Shown: positions 51,414 through 59,983 of the stretch, piece by piece
How the letters are laid out: every line of letters starts with the position of its first letter
Position numbering within the stretch: position 1 is the first letter of the stretch
DNA from: Hamadaea tsunoensis DSM 44101
GTDB taxonomy: Bacteria; Actinomycetota; Actinomycetes; Mycobacteriales; Micromonosporaceae
DNA: 64,000 nucleotides
Assembly (NCBI RefSeq): GCF_000428945.1
Contig: NZ_AUAX01000019.1
Location: 186,001-250,000, forward strand
Direction of reading: 5' to 3'
Notes under the pieces: generated by a model
Database searches by the model: none
Seen by the model: only the letters and a program-made list of their open reading frames with translations
What the model was told of the DNA's origin: nothing
Translations under genes and position numbers: made by a program

Positions 51414-54400
51414 ATGCCCTCTCTCCTCAGGCTGAACCGCCTCCTCCGCCCGGCGCTCGCGGTGACGCTCGCGCTGACGTCGATCGGGTACGCGCCGCCC
51501 CCCGCCCTCGCTTCCCCGGATGTGCCCGCCCTGCAGACCGCGCGGTCCGTCCGGCCCGTGGCTCCCGGGCTCACGCTGACCTCCACCGATTCCGTCGACG
51601 CCGGGGGCTGGCTGCGTACCGACGCGCTGACCGCGGACCTCGGCAACGGCACGAAGATCGACTACCTGAGCCCGGGAGCGGTCGCGGCCGACGCCACGGT
51701 ACGCGGCATGGCGGCCGCCACGAAGCCGGTCGCCGCGGTCAACGGCGACTTCTTCGACATCAACAATTCCGGTGCGGCGCTGGGGATCGGCGTACATTCC
51801 GGGGAGTTGGTGCAGTCGCCGACCGCCGGCTGGTCGCACGCCGTGGGCTTCACCGCCGCCGGCATCGGCCGCCTGGTCGAGGTCGGGTTCGACGGCACGC
51901 TCACCTCGCCGTCGGGCGATCTCGCGCTGACCCAGTTCAACAACATCGTGGCGCGCGACGGCATCGGCCTGTTCACCTCGCTCTGGGGCACCTACACCCG
52001 GCAGCGGGCGGTCGACGGCGCCACGTCGGTGACGGAAGTGTCCGTGGTGGACGGTGTCGTGACGTCGGTCGGCTCCGCCGCCGGCTCGGGCGCGATCCCG
52101 GCCGGCACCTCGATCCTGCTCGGCCGCGACGCGGGCGCGACCGCCCTGGGCCGGCTCGCGGTCGGCGACCGGGTGAGCGTCGCGTACCACGCCAAGACCT
52201 CGGACGACGCCGGCCTGTACGCGGCTGTCGGCGGCAACAACATCCTGGTGAAGGACGGCGTACCGCAGACGTTCGACGACACCGCGCTGGCTGCCCGCAG
52301 CGCGATCGGGTTCTCCGCGGACGGCACGAAGATGTTCATCCTCACCGTCGACGGCAAGCAGGTGAACAGCGCGGGCGTGACCCTGACCCAGTGGGCGAAG
52401 CAGGTCGCGTCGTTCGGGGCGTACTCGGCCCTGAACATCGACGGCGGCGGCTCCTCGACGCTGCTCGCCCGCGAACCCGGCTCGGCCGACCTGACCCTGG
52501 AGAACAGCCCGTCGGACGGCTCGGAACGGGCGGTGGCCAACGGGCTCGGCCTGTACGCGCCGGCCGGCTCGGGCAGACTGACCGGCTTCTGGGTCGCGCC
52601 GAAGGCCGACCCCGCGGCGGCGCCCGGCGCCGACCAGGTGACCCTGGCCCGCCCCGACCGCGTCTTCCCCGGCCTGACCCGGGCGCTGTCGGCCGACGGT
52701 TACGACGAGACCTACGGCCCGGCGGCGGGCGACCCCTATTGGCGTACGAACATCGCGCACGGCTGGGTCTCGGGCGGGGTTTTCCACGCGCTGCTGCCCG
52801 GCGAGACCGACGTGACGGCGTTCCGCGGCACCGCGAAGGGAACGACCCACGTGACCGTCCTCGACCCCCTGGTACGCATCGCCCCGACCGCCGACCGCAT
52901 CGCGCTCTCGGCGACGGGCGGCACGTTCGGCGTGGTCGGCTACGACCGCGACGGCTACAGCGCGCCGATCGAGCCGGCCGACACCAAGCTCGACTACGAC
53001 CACTCGTTGTTCTCGGTCGTGCCGGGCGCCGACGGGATGTTCACGGTGACGTCCCTCCAGGCGACCGCCGCCGGGCTGATCACCGTGCACGTCAACGGTT
53101 CCACGACCTCGCTGGCGGTCACGGCGGGCCTGACCGACGTGCCGGTCGCCACCTTCGACGACGCCGCCCAGTGGACGTTCACCCAGGCCCGCGCCTCGGG
53201 CTCGCTGTCGGCCGCGGAAGGCCACACCGGCCAGGGCCTGAAACTCGGCTACGACTTCACCCAGTCGACCGCCACCCGGGCCGCGTACGCGAACCCGCCG
53301 ACCCAGTTCACCGTGGCCGGACAGCCCCAGGCGTTCGGCATGTGGATCTACGGCAACGGCAAGGGCGAATGGCCGGCCCTGGAGTTCTACGACGCGCTCG
53401 GCCAGTCGCAGATCCTCCGCGGCCCCTACGTCACCTGGACCGGCTGGCAGTACGTCGAGATGGCGGTGCCGGCCGGGATCGCGTACCCGCTGAAGCTGCG
53501 GCGGTTCTACGTCGTCGAGACCAAGGCGGCCGCCCAGTACAAGGGCGAGGTCGTGATCGACGACCTGGTCGCCAAGGTGCCGCCCTCGGTCGACACCCCG
53601 GCCGCGCCACACGTCGTCGACCCCGTCGTCGGCATGGCCACCCGCGCGGACTGGCACTTCGCGGTCATGTCCGACGCCCAGTTCGTCGCCCGCTCACCCG
53701 ACAGCGACATCGTCGCCAACGCCCGGCGTACGCTGCGCGAGATCAAGGCGTCCGGGGCGGACTTCGTCATCATCGACGGCGACCTGGTGGACGAGGCGTC
53801 GCCGGCGGACATCGCGTTCGCCAAGACGATCCTCGACGAGGAACTGGGCTCGTTCCCGTACTACTACGTACCCGGCAACCACGAGGTCATGGGCGGTCCC
53901 ATCGCCAACTTCCAGGCGGTGTTCGGCGACACCCACCGCGTCTTCGACCACGAGGGGACGCGGTTCATCACCCTCGACACCTCCGCCCTCACCATCCGAG
54001 GCAGCGACCCCGGCCAGTACGCGTTCCTGCGTACCGCCCTGGACCAGGCGGTCGCGGACCCGTCGATCAAGGACGTCGTGCTGGTCGAACACGTGCCGCC
54101 ACGCGACCCCACCCCGGGCAAGGGCAGCCAGCTCAACGACCGCAAGGAAGCCGGAATGGTCGAGAAGTGGCTCAGCGAACTCGGCAAGCCGGCCACGTTC
54201 ATCGGCGGGCACGTGGGCACCTTCCACGCATCCCATGTGGACGGTGTGCCGTACTTCATCAACGGCAACTCGGGCAAGAACCCGGCGACCGCGCCGGACG
54301 ACGGCGGCTTCACCGGCTGGACGCTGTTCGGAGTCACCGGCGGGAAGCTCACCGCCCAGGTCAACCCGCATGTCGACACGCTCGCCGTGACGGTGGCGCC

Positions 54401-54662
54401 GGTCGCGCCAGGTCAGACGGTCACGGTTTCCGGAGTGATCACCCAGCCGGGCGGGCGGATCGTGCCGGCGGCGTACCCGGTGGCGTGCTCGTGGACGTCG
54501 TCGTCGGGGGTCCGCATCGGACCGTGGTGGGCGGCGCGGCCGGGTGACGTGGCGGCCTTCGACCCGGCGACGGGAGAGCTCCGGGGCATCCGGCGCGGCA
54601 CGGGATCGCTGACCCTCACCGTCAACGGCACCTCCACCACCGCGACCGTCACCGTCGCCTGA
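51414..54662 (+). CDS. Secreted NAGPA-type phosphodiester glycosidase fused to a metallophosphoesterase
   Basis: 1082 residues. A signal peptide (LAVTLALTSIGYAPPPALAS) is followed by a NAGPA (phosphodiester glycosidase) domain with VNGDFFDINNSG and LNIDGGGSST, then beta-sandwich regions. A calcineurin-like phosphoesterase (about 745-985) follows, with metal motifs MSDAQF, IDGDLVDE, VPGNHEVMG and IGGHVGTFHA, and a C-terminal Big_2-like domain. It probably strips sugar-phosphate units from extracellular polymers such as teichoic acids; the two catalytic parts could act in sequence. TTGAAA lies at 51378 with TCTACT downstream as a possible promoter. An upstream TTG (51387) is a less likely start. 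Confidence 0.85.
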   Translation: MPSLLRLNRLLRPALAVTLALTSIGYAPPPALASPDVPALQTARSVRPVAPGLTLTSTDSVDAGGWLRTDALTADLGNGTKIDYLSPGAVAADATVRGMAAATKPVAAVNGDFFDINNSGAALGIGVHSGELVQSPTAGWSHAVGFTAAGIGRLVEVGFDGTLTSPSGDLALTQFNNIVARDGIGLFTSLWGTYTRQRAVDGATSVTEVSVVDGVVTSVGSAAGSGAIPAGTSILLGRDAGATALGRLAVGDRVSVAYHAKTSDDAGLYAAVGGNNILVKDGVPQTFDDTALAARSAIGFSADGTKMFILTVDGKQVNSAGVTLTQWAKQVASFGAYSALNIDGGGSSTLLAREPGSADLTLENSPSDGSERAVANGLGLYAPAGSGRLTGFWVAPKADPAAAPGADQVTLARPDRVFPGLTRALSADGYDETYGPAAGDPYWRTNIAHGWVSGGVFHALLPGETDVTAFRGTAKGTTHVTVLDPLVRIAPTADRIALSATGGTFGVVGYDRDGYSAPIEPADTKLDYDHSLFSVVPGADGMFTVTSLQATAAGLITVHVNGSTTSLAVTAGLTDVPVATFDDAAQWTFTQARASGSLSAAEGHTGQGLKLGYDFTQSTATRAAYANPPTQFTVAGQPQAFGMWIYGNGKGEWPALEFYDALGQSQILRGPYVTWTGWQYVEMAVPAGIAYPLKLRRFYVVETKAAAQYKGEVVIDDLVAKVPPSVDTPAAPHVVDPVVGMATRADWHFAVMSDAQFVARSPDSDIVANARRTLREIKASGADFVIIDGDLVDEASPADIAFAKTILDEELGSFPYYYVPGNHEVMGGPIANFQAVFGDTHRVFDHEGTRFITLDTSALTIRGSDPGQYAFLRTALDQAVADPSIKDVVLVEHVPPRDPTPGKGSQLNDRKEAGMVEKWLSELGKPATFIGGHVGTFHASHVDGVPYFINGNSGKNPATAPDDGGFTGWTLFGVTGGKLTAQVNPHVDTLAVTVAPVAPGQTVTVSGVITQPGGRIVPAAYPVACSWTSSSGVRIGPWWAARPGDVAAFDPATGELRGIRRGTGSLTLTVNGTSTTATVTVA

Positions 54663-54693
54663 CGCCCTCCGGCCCCCCGCGGCGGCGTCGCGC

Positions 54694-54785
54694 TTCATGA
54701 TCCCGCCGGATCAGGCTTCATGATCCCGCCGGATCAGGCTCCATGATCCCGCCGGATCAGGCTCCATGATCCCGTTTGGATCAGG
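54694..54785. repeat. 23-base tandem repeats leading into a family A element
   Basis: Three consecutive copies of a 23-base unit (core CATGATCCCGCCGGATCAGG, at 54694-54716, 54717-54739, 54740-54762) run without break into the left arm of a family A palindrome at 54763-54785, which is a variant fourth copy. This looks like arm amplification by slippage. Confidence 0.85.
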
Positions 54786-54845
54786 TAAATCACCCGAATC
54801 ATGGGCCATGATTCGGGTGAAAACCCTGATCCAAACGGGATCTTG
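54765..54845. repeat. Family A palindromic repeat, copy 6
   Basis: Arms CATGATCCCGTTTGGATCAG (54765-54785) and its near-complement (54825-54845) with an inner CACCCGAATC/GATTCGGGTG stem, between convergent genes. Confidence 0.85.
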
Positions 54846-54918
54846 GCTTCGCCGGCGCGGCGGCTCGGCGGCTCGCCGGGGCGCGGCGGCGCGGTGCGGG
54901 GTGGGTGGGGAGACGGGG

Positions 54919-54949
54919 ACGGGCGCCCGGCTTGTGGCCGGGCGCCCGT
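54919..54949 (-). terminator. Terminator of the hypothetical gene at 54970
   Basis: Perfect 13-bp stem ACGGGCGCCCGGC and its complement around TTGTG, about 20 bases past the stop of the leftward gene. Confidence 0.75.
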
Positions 54950-54969
54950 TGAGGGGGAAGAAAGCTCTG

Positions 54970-55665
54970 TTACGCCGCCTTGCGCTCCGGGACCGAGGTC
55001 TGCGGCCGGCCGGTGGTCGCCGGGGCCAGGCCCCACATCGCCGTGAAGCCGGCCGCCTCCCCGTTCAGCCAGCGGTCGATCTCCTCCGCGCCGCCGCGCA
55101 CCTCGCCCAGCCGGTGGGGTACGCCGCGGCGGACGTCGACGAGGACCGGTTCGGCGTGCGGCAGGATCTGGTCCATGTGCCGCCGCATCAGATGCAGCGT
55201 CGCGGTGATCAGGTCCGGCGTCGGCGGCTGCTCGTCGAAGTGCAGCCGGACCGCCTCCTTGCGGCCGTCGGCGTACCGCAGGCCGAAGTGGGCGCTGATC
55301 CGGACCGGCAGGTTGCCCAGCAGGCCCAGTGCGTCGTGCGTGGGAGTCAGCGAGAACTCGCCCGGCTGGCCCAGCGTCTCCAGGTACTGCGCGGAGCCGG
55401 TCGTCAGGGCGATGTACAGCCTTCGCCATCGGGGCGCCACCGCCTGCGCGATGCTCGCGAGATGCAGCCCGCCGGTCCGGAACTGGATGTCGGCCTTCAG
55501 CGCCTTGACGAGCTGGCTGTGCGGGTTGAAACCGCCGCCGGACTCGCGCTGCTTGCGCAGGCCGCCGACGTACGCCGCCTTCGTCGGACCGGTCTGGTCC
55601 ACGTAGCGGGTGAAGGCGAGCAGGGTGGCGTAGGGCAGCGAGCGGGCAGAAGCAGGGGTGGTCAT
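54970..55665 (-). CDS. Protein of unknown function
   Basis: 231 residues, not recognised. Soluble, mixed alpha/beta, no signal peptide or Cys-rich motif. Visible features are RYVDQTGPTKAAYVGGLRKQR near the N-terminus and an LTPTHDALGLLGNLPVRISAHFG-like strand region. GGAGG lies five bases before the ATG at 55665, which fixes the start. It is downstream of the thaumatin operon on the same strand, separated by 224 bases that contain an ATGTAC-N8-GTACAT palindrome, so it may have its own promoter. Confidence 0.65.
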   Translation of the reverse strand: MTTPASARSLPYATLLAFTRYVDQTGPTKAAYVGGLRKQRESGGGFNPHSQLVKALKADIQFRTGGLHLASIAQAVAPRWRRLYIALTTGSAQYLETLGQPGEFSLTPTHDALGLLGNLPVRISAHFGLRYADGRKEAVRLHFDEQPPTPDLITATLHLMRRHMDQILPHAEPVLVDVRRGVPHRLGEVRGGAEEIDRWLNGEAAGFTAMWGLAPATTGRPQTSVPERKAA

Positions 55666-55806
55666 GACGGCCTCCATCGCATGTCCTGCGGCGCCGCCCA
55701 CGGTGCGCCTCCGGGCACGCGAGAGCCCGGAAACCCCGTGGTCAGCGACCGTGTTTCGTACAGACATTCTAATCGAGCGGGCCGACATTTCCCAGCCTTG
55801 AAGATC

Positions 55807-55826
55807 ATGTACTAATCGACGTACAT
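55807..55826. promoter_or_regulatory. ATGTAC-N8-GTACAT inverted repeat
   Basis: Symmetrical site about 140 bases upstream of the unknown gene at 55665 and 64 bases past the end of the second thaumatin gene. Operator candidate; the binder is unknown. Confidence 0.35.
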
Positions 55827-55889
55827 GCGTTTCACCAGCGGTGATGGGAGTGTGACGAAGATGGCACATTCCGAGGTCGGAGCGGTCCT

Positions 55890-56846
55890 TCACGAGGTGC
55901 TGAAGACGATCCGGTAATCGCATCCGCCGCCGCAGACGAACGTGCTCGTCGCGTCGTCGTCGACGTACGAGTACGCGAACGGCTGCGCCTTCTTGAACAC
56001 CGCCGCGTAGTCCACCGGCCACTGGTCCGGCCGGCACTTGTCCCGCGGCGCGTACGCACCCCGGCAGCAGTACTGGTCGGTGTCGAAGACGCCGCACGGC
56101 GACTCGCAGCCGACGACGCGGCCGCCCCGGTCCACGCGCAGCTCGGGCGGGCACGGGACGGCCCGGGTGCAGCCGTCCTTCGAACAGCCGCGCGTACTGA
56201 TCGGATCTTTCGTCCTGCCTTGGGCGATGTTGATCCACATCGGCACGTTCGACCCGTCGACCATGCTGACGTCGTAGAAGTCGAGCTGCTGCCAGGCCGT
56301 CAGGTTGAACTCGGCCAGCGTCGCCGGGATCACGCCGTACTGGCGGCACTGGAAGCGGCCGGCGCAGTCGCCCGTCGCGCAGCGGCCGTGCCCCGACGCG
56401 TCGAACGAGCACCCGGTACGCGCCCAGAACCGCCCGTTCCACCTGTCGGGCACGGAGATCGTCAGCGTGCCGCCGGCCGGCAGGACCCAGCCCGTCGTGG
56501 CGAGGGCGGGCTGCGGGGTCTGCTGCCACCCGGCGATCCAGAGCGTCTCGGCGAGCCGGTTGTCGAACGTGAACAGGCGGCTCCCCGCGGGCCGGGCCAC
56601 CGGTGACGCGCTGCGCTTCACCGGCGATCCGCTCGACGAGCCGCTGGGCGAGGCGCTCGACGATCCGCTCGGCGGGACACCCGGTGTGGCGCCGGCGGCC
56701 GCGACCACCGACGCGACCGGCGACGCGGCAAGAGAACCGCCCTGCGACAGTTCCGCGCGTACCTCGGTGAAGACCAGGACGCCGCCCGCCACGACGAGGA
56801 CGGCCGCCGCGACGGTCAGCCAGAGCCGGGGGCGGGACGGTCTCAT
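55890..56846 (-). CDS. Membrane-anchored thaumatin-like (PR-5) protein
   Basis: 318 residues. An N-terminal signal-anchor helix at about 9-28 has no lipobox Cys. A Ser/Pro/Ala linker runs to about 85, then a full thaumatin domain to the end. It shows the thaumatin signature (GRCATGDCAG around 154-163), DFYDVSMVDGSNVPM near 189-203, YCCRG and the final AYSYVDDDATSTF. Many Cys residues fit the disulfide pattern of plant PR-5 proteins, several of which bind beta-1,3-glucan and damage fungi. The ATG overlaps the stop of the preceding thaumatin gene, so both are coupled to the sigma-GH128 gene upstream. Antifungal function is inference. Confidence 0.88.
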   Translation of the reverse strand: MRPSRPRLWLTVAAAVLVVAGGVLVFTEVRAELSQGGSLAASPVASVVAAAGATPGVPPSGSSSASPSGSSSGSPVKRSASPVARPAGSRLFTFDNRLAETLWIAGWQQTPQPALATTGWVLPAGGTLTISVPDRWNGRFWARTGCSFDASGHGRCATGDCAGRFQCRQYGVIPATLAEFNLTAWQQLDFYDVSMVDGSNVPMWINIAQGRTKDPISTRGCSKDGCTRAVPCPPELRVDRGGRVVGCESPCGVFDTDQYCCRGAYAPRDKCRPDQWPVDYAAVFKKAQPFAYSYVDDDATSTFVCGGGCDYRIVFSTS

Positions 56847-57730
56847 CCGGACACTCCGAACGTGATCCGGTACGAGCAGCCGCCCTTGCAGGCCATCGTC
56901 GCCGAGTCGTCGTACGCGTACGAGTAGGCGTACGGGGCGGCGTGCTTGAAGACCTGGGTGTAGTCGGTCGGCCACTTCGACGGCACGCAGTGCTCCCGAC
57001 CCGACCACGAGCCCCGGCAGCAGTACGCGTCCCCGCCGAACGCGGCGCACGCGGTCCTGCACGCCACGGTGCGGCCGCCGGCGGCGACCCGCATCCCGGC
57101 GGGGCAGTCGACCGCCCGCGAGCAGCCGGCCGCGACGCAGCCGCCCGCGCTCACGGGATCCTTGCCGGTCGCGTGCGAAACGTTGATCCACACGGGCAGG
57201 TTCGACCCGTCGACCATGCTCACGTCATAGAAGTCCATACCGCCCCAGGCCGCCAGCGCGAACTCGGCGAGCGTGGCCGGGGTGGCGCCGCCGCCGTCGC
57301 ACTGGAACCGGCCGCCGCAGTCGCCGGTCTCGCAGTGCCCGCGTCCCGAGGCGTCGAACGAGCAGCCCGTACGCCCCCAGAAGCGGCCGCCCCACTTGTC
57401 CGGCACCGAAACGGTGACCGAGGCGCCCGGGCGCAGGACCCAGCCGGTGGCCGCGAGCGGGTGCTCCTTGTTCCGGTTGGCCGCCAGCCAGACGGTCTCG
57501 GACAGCTTGTTGACGAACGTCATCGTGCGCGTACCCGGTTTCGGCTTCGCCGTGGGCGACCCGGCCGCGGAGCGCGAAGGGGAGGGCGACGGAGCGGACG
57601 ACGGCACGGCGACCGGCGACGAGAGCCCGGCCGACGGCGTCGGCGCGAGGGAGGCCGCCACGGACACGGGATCCGAGCCGCAACCGGCCAGCACCAGCAG
57701 GAGCGACGACAACAGCAGCCGCGCTCTCAT
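56843..57730 (-). CDS. Thaumatin-like (PR-5) lipoprotein
   Basis: 295 residues. Lipobox LAGC with Cys17. A Pro/Ser linker to about 66 precedes a thaumatin domain: signature GHCETGDCGG at 131-140, DFYDVSMVDGSNLPV at 166-180, YCCRGSW, and AYSYAYDDSATMAC near the end. It resembles plant PR-5 proteins along the whole domain. It is the middle gene of three: the ATG overlaps the stop of the sigma-GH128 gene and its own stop overlaps the next thaumatin gene, both by ATGA. The two thaumatins are diverged paralogues anchored in different ways (lipid here, transmembrane there). Confidence 0.9.
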   Translation of the reverse strand: MRARLLLSSLLLVLAGCGSDPVSVAASLAPTPSAGLSSPVAVPSSAPSPSPSRSAAGSPTAKPKPGTRTMTFVNKLSETVWLAANRNKEHPLAATGWVLRPGASVTVSVPDKWGGRFWGRTGCSFDASGRGHCETGDCGGRFQCDGGGATPATLAEFALAAWGGMDFYDVSMVDGSNLPVWINVSHATGKDPVSAGGCVAAGCSRAVDCPAGMRVAAGGRTVACRTACAAFGGDAYCCRGSWSGREHCVPSKWPTDYTQVFKHAAPYAYSYAYDDSATMACKGGCSYRITFGVSG

Positions 57731-59508
57731 TTCGCCGCCACGTACGCGCGCCCGACGGTCGTGATGTCCGTGCCGCTGCGGAACAGCCCCGACTGGTCCT
57801 TGTCGGACGCCGGGAGGCCGAACCACGCGTACCGCTGCAGGAAGGACAGGCCGCCGAGCATCTGGAAGGCGGCGGTGACGAAGGCCGCCTGGTCGGCCTG
57901 CGCGGGGAAACGCGTACCGTTGGAGAAGTCGATGAGGGCGAATTCCGTGAGCCAGATGGGCTTGTGGTAGCGGTTCCACACGGCCGTGAGGTACGACTTG
58001 AGCTGGCTCACGGCGTTCGCGGTGCGAAAGTCGCCGCCGTACCAGTGCAGGGCGATGAAGTCGACGCGGTAGCCCTTGGCGGCCGCCCCGCTCATGAACC
58101 GGTCGAGCCAGCCGCCGGCGTCCGCGCCGCCCCACGCGACGGCCGGGCTGCCCAGCTTGCTGCCGGTGGCCATGAGCTGCGGCCACAGCGAGAGGGCCTG
58201 GTCGGTGGACATGTTGGCCTGCCCGGACATGTCGGGCTCGTTGAAGCCCAGCAGGTAGGGACCGGCTTTCCTGGCGTCGGCGAGCGCGCTCGCGGTGACG
58301 CTGCCCGCGCCCCAGATCATCGGCACGAAGGCGGCCTTCGCGGGCGTGCTCACGCCGTCGTGCCTGGTGTTCCAGGTGTAGTACCAGCTCGCGCCGGACG
58401 AGGCGAGCGCCTGGCTGACGCCGCCGAAGTTCCAGACCGCGACACCCTTCTTCGCGGACGTCGCCGGTGGCGGCTTCAGCACCGCCTTCTTCGACGCCGA
58501 AGGGGACACCGACGCCGAGGGAGACGGCGCGACCGTCACCGGCGGACTGGCCGACACAGCCGTGGACACCGACGGTTGGGCCATCGGCGTCGGCGCGGCC
58601 GCACCCGGGCTGAGTTGCGCCACCACGAGCGCCACCGCCACCGCTAGCGTCGTCACCCCGGCCGCCGGGATCAGCGCCGTCTTGCCGGTCAGCACCCGCA
58701 GGCCGCGCGGGCGTACGACCGCCGCGTGCGGCACCGCCCTCGCCGCCAGCAGGCTCGCCGGCACCGCCAGCACCGGCACCGTCGTCACGATCCGGTCCAC
58801 CGGCAGCCCCGAACGCTCGCGCGAGCACTCGGCGCAGCCGCGTACGTGGCGCGCGAAACGCTTGCGCCACAACGGACTCGGCTGCCCGTCCCAGCCGTGC
58901 GCCGTCTCGGCCAGCCCCGCGCAACCGGGTCGGCCGAGCGCGCGTACCACGCTCCGGCTGACCTCCACCTGCTCCTTCATCCGCTGTACGCGTACCGCGG
59001 CATGCTTGGTCCCGACGCCGATCGCCCCGGCGAGCCCCGCCCGGTCGACCTCGCCGATCTCCTCCAGCCACCACAGGGTGAGCAGCGTCCGGTCCTCGGG
59101 ATCCAGCCAGCGGGACGCCTGCGCGACCTCCCGCCGCTGCTCCGCCAACCCCATCCGCAACGCGGTCAGCTCGTCGAACGACGCGGCCGGATCGGCGACG
59201 TCCTGAGCATCCTCCAACCCCGCCGTACGCCGTTCAGCCGCCCGGCTCGACTGGGCGGCGTCGCGTACCTGCCGGACGGCGATCGCCACCAGCCACGACC
59301 GGTACGCCGCCGGATCCCGCAGCTCGCCGAGGTGGCGTACCACCCGCAGCAGCGTCTCCTGCACCACGTCGTCGACGTCGGGCCGCCCGCCCAGCGACCG
59401 GGCCACGATGTTGTAGACCAGCGGCATCGACTGCTGCACCAGCGCGTCCAGCGCACGACGGTCACCGCGGCGGGCGGCGGCGACCAGCGGGGGATCGGGG
59501 GTGTACAT
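57727..59508 (-). CDS. ECF sigma factor fused to zinc-finger/TM anti-sigma-like segment and extracellular GH128 beta-1,3-glucanase domain
   Basis: 593 residues in one frame. Residues ~7-80 are sigma region 2 (PDVDDVVQETLLRVVRHL) and ~120-185 region 4 (LDPEDRTLLTLWWLEEIGEV). H221-x3-C225-x2-C228 is the zinc anti-sigma signature. A membrane span lies at ~277-300, then a Ser/Pro/Ala linker. Residues ~354-593 are a GH128-type barrel with GFNEPD (Glu424, acid/base) and IWLTEFAL (Glu522, nucleophile). The sigma part should be cytoplasmic and the hydrolase outside. GAGGTGA upstream of the ATG at 59508 is a good ribosome site. ECF sigma factors with fused sensor extensions are known; a glucanase extension linked to thaumatins suggests glucan-controlled release of sigma activity. 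Confidence 0.9.
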   Translation of the reverse strand: MYTPDPPLVAAARRGDRRALDALVQQSMPLVYNIVARSLGGRPDVDDVVQETLLRVVRHLGELRDPAAYRSWLVAIAVRQVRDAAQSSRAAERRTAGLEDAQDVADPAASFDELTALRMGLAEQRREVAQASRWLDPEDRTLLTLWWLEEIGEVDRAGLAGAIGVGTKHAAVRVQRMKEQVEVSRSVVRALGRPGCAGLAETAHGWDGQPSPLWRKRFARHVRGCAECSRERSGLPVDRIVTTVPVLAVPASLLAARAVPHAAVVRPRGLRVLTGKTALIPAAGVTTLAVAVALVVAQLSPGAAAPTPMAQPSVSTAVSASPPVTVAPSPSASVSPSASKKAVLKPPPATSAKKGVAVWNFGGVSQALASSGASWYYTWNTRHDGVSTPAKAAFVPMIWGAGSVTASALADARKAGPYLLGFNEPDMSGQANMSTDQALSLWPQLMATGSKLGSPAVAWGGADAGGWLDRFMSGAAAKGYRVDFIALHWYGGDFRTANAVSQLKSYLTAVWNRYHKPIWLTEFALIDFSNGTRFPAQADQAAFVTAAFQMLGGLSFLQRYAWFGLPASDKDQSGLFRSGTDITTVGRAYVAAK

Positions 59509-59610
59509 CGGTTCACCTCGCGGAGGGGATCGTCAGGGGATGAGTGTGCCCAACGAGGAGACCCGCCCGCGACCTCACGGATAACAAAAATCCGCGGGTG
59601 ATCCGACCCT

Positions 59611-59943
59611 TCAGTCCACCGGGACGGATTGGGTGGGCCGGGCCAGCATCCGCCCCGCGGCCTCGATCCCGGTGAGCGCCGCACCGTACGCGGCCAGTTC
59701 CCGCTGGAAGTGCTCGACCTTGCTGTTCCAGAACCCGAGTTCCGGGTGCAGCCGCTTGCGGTCCTGGTACGACACCATGTCGGTTTCGGGGGTGATGCCC
59801 TGGCGGAGGCACAGGTCGTCGAAGTGCGCCTTCGCGGCGGCGTAGTTCTCGCTCATCAGGAGCAGGCCCCTCTCGGCCTCGATGAGCTTGTCCCGCAGAT
59901 ACTCCACGTAGTCGCGGGTGATGGAGGGATCGGCAGTGGTCAT
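59611..59943 (-). CDS. Small alpha-helical protein of unknown function
   Basis: 110 residues, family not recognised. Two long amphipathic helices are visible (YVEYLRDKLIEAERGLLLMS and KVEHFQRELAAYGAALTGIE), suggesting a coiled-coil dimer. GAAGGTGGT before the ATG at 59943 supports the start. It lies 102 bases upstream of the sigma-GH128 gene on the same strand and 40 bases after a possible zinc-ribbon gene. A role in the thaumatin operon cannot be excluded but is not shown. Confidence 0.6.
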   Translation of the reverse strand: MTTADPSITRDYVEYLRDKLIEAERGLLLMSENYAAAKAHFDDLCLRQGITPETDMVSYQDRKRLHPELGFWNSKVEHFQRELAAYGAALTGIEAAGRMLARPTQSVPVD

Positions 59944-59983
59944 ACCACCTTCTACCCCCACCAGCCGGCCACGATGCACCGAA

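Noticed and set aside
54694-54785. CRISPR-like array
   Set aside because: Units are directly adjacent with no spacers and no cas genes; plain tandem repeats.
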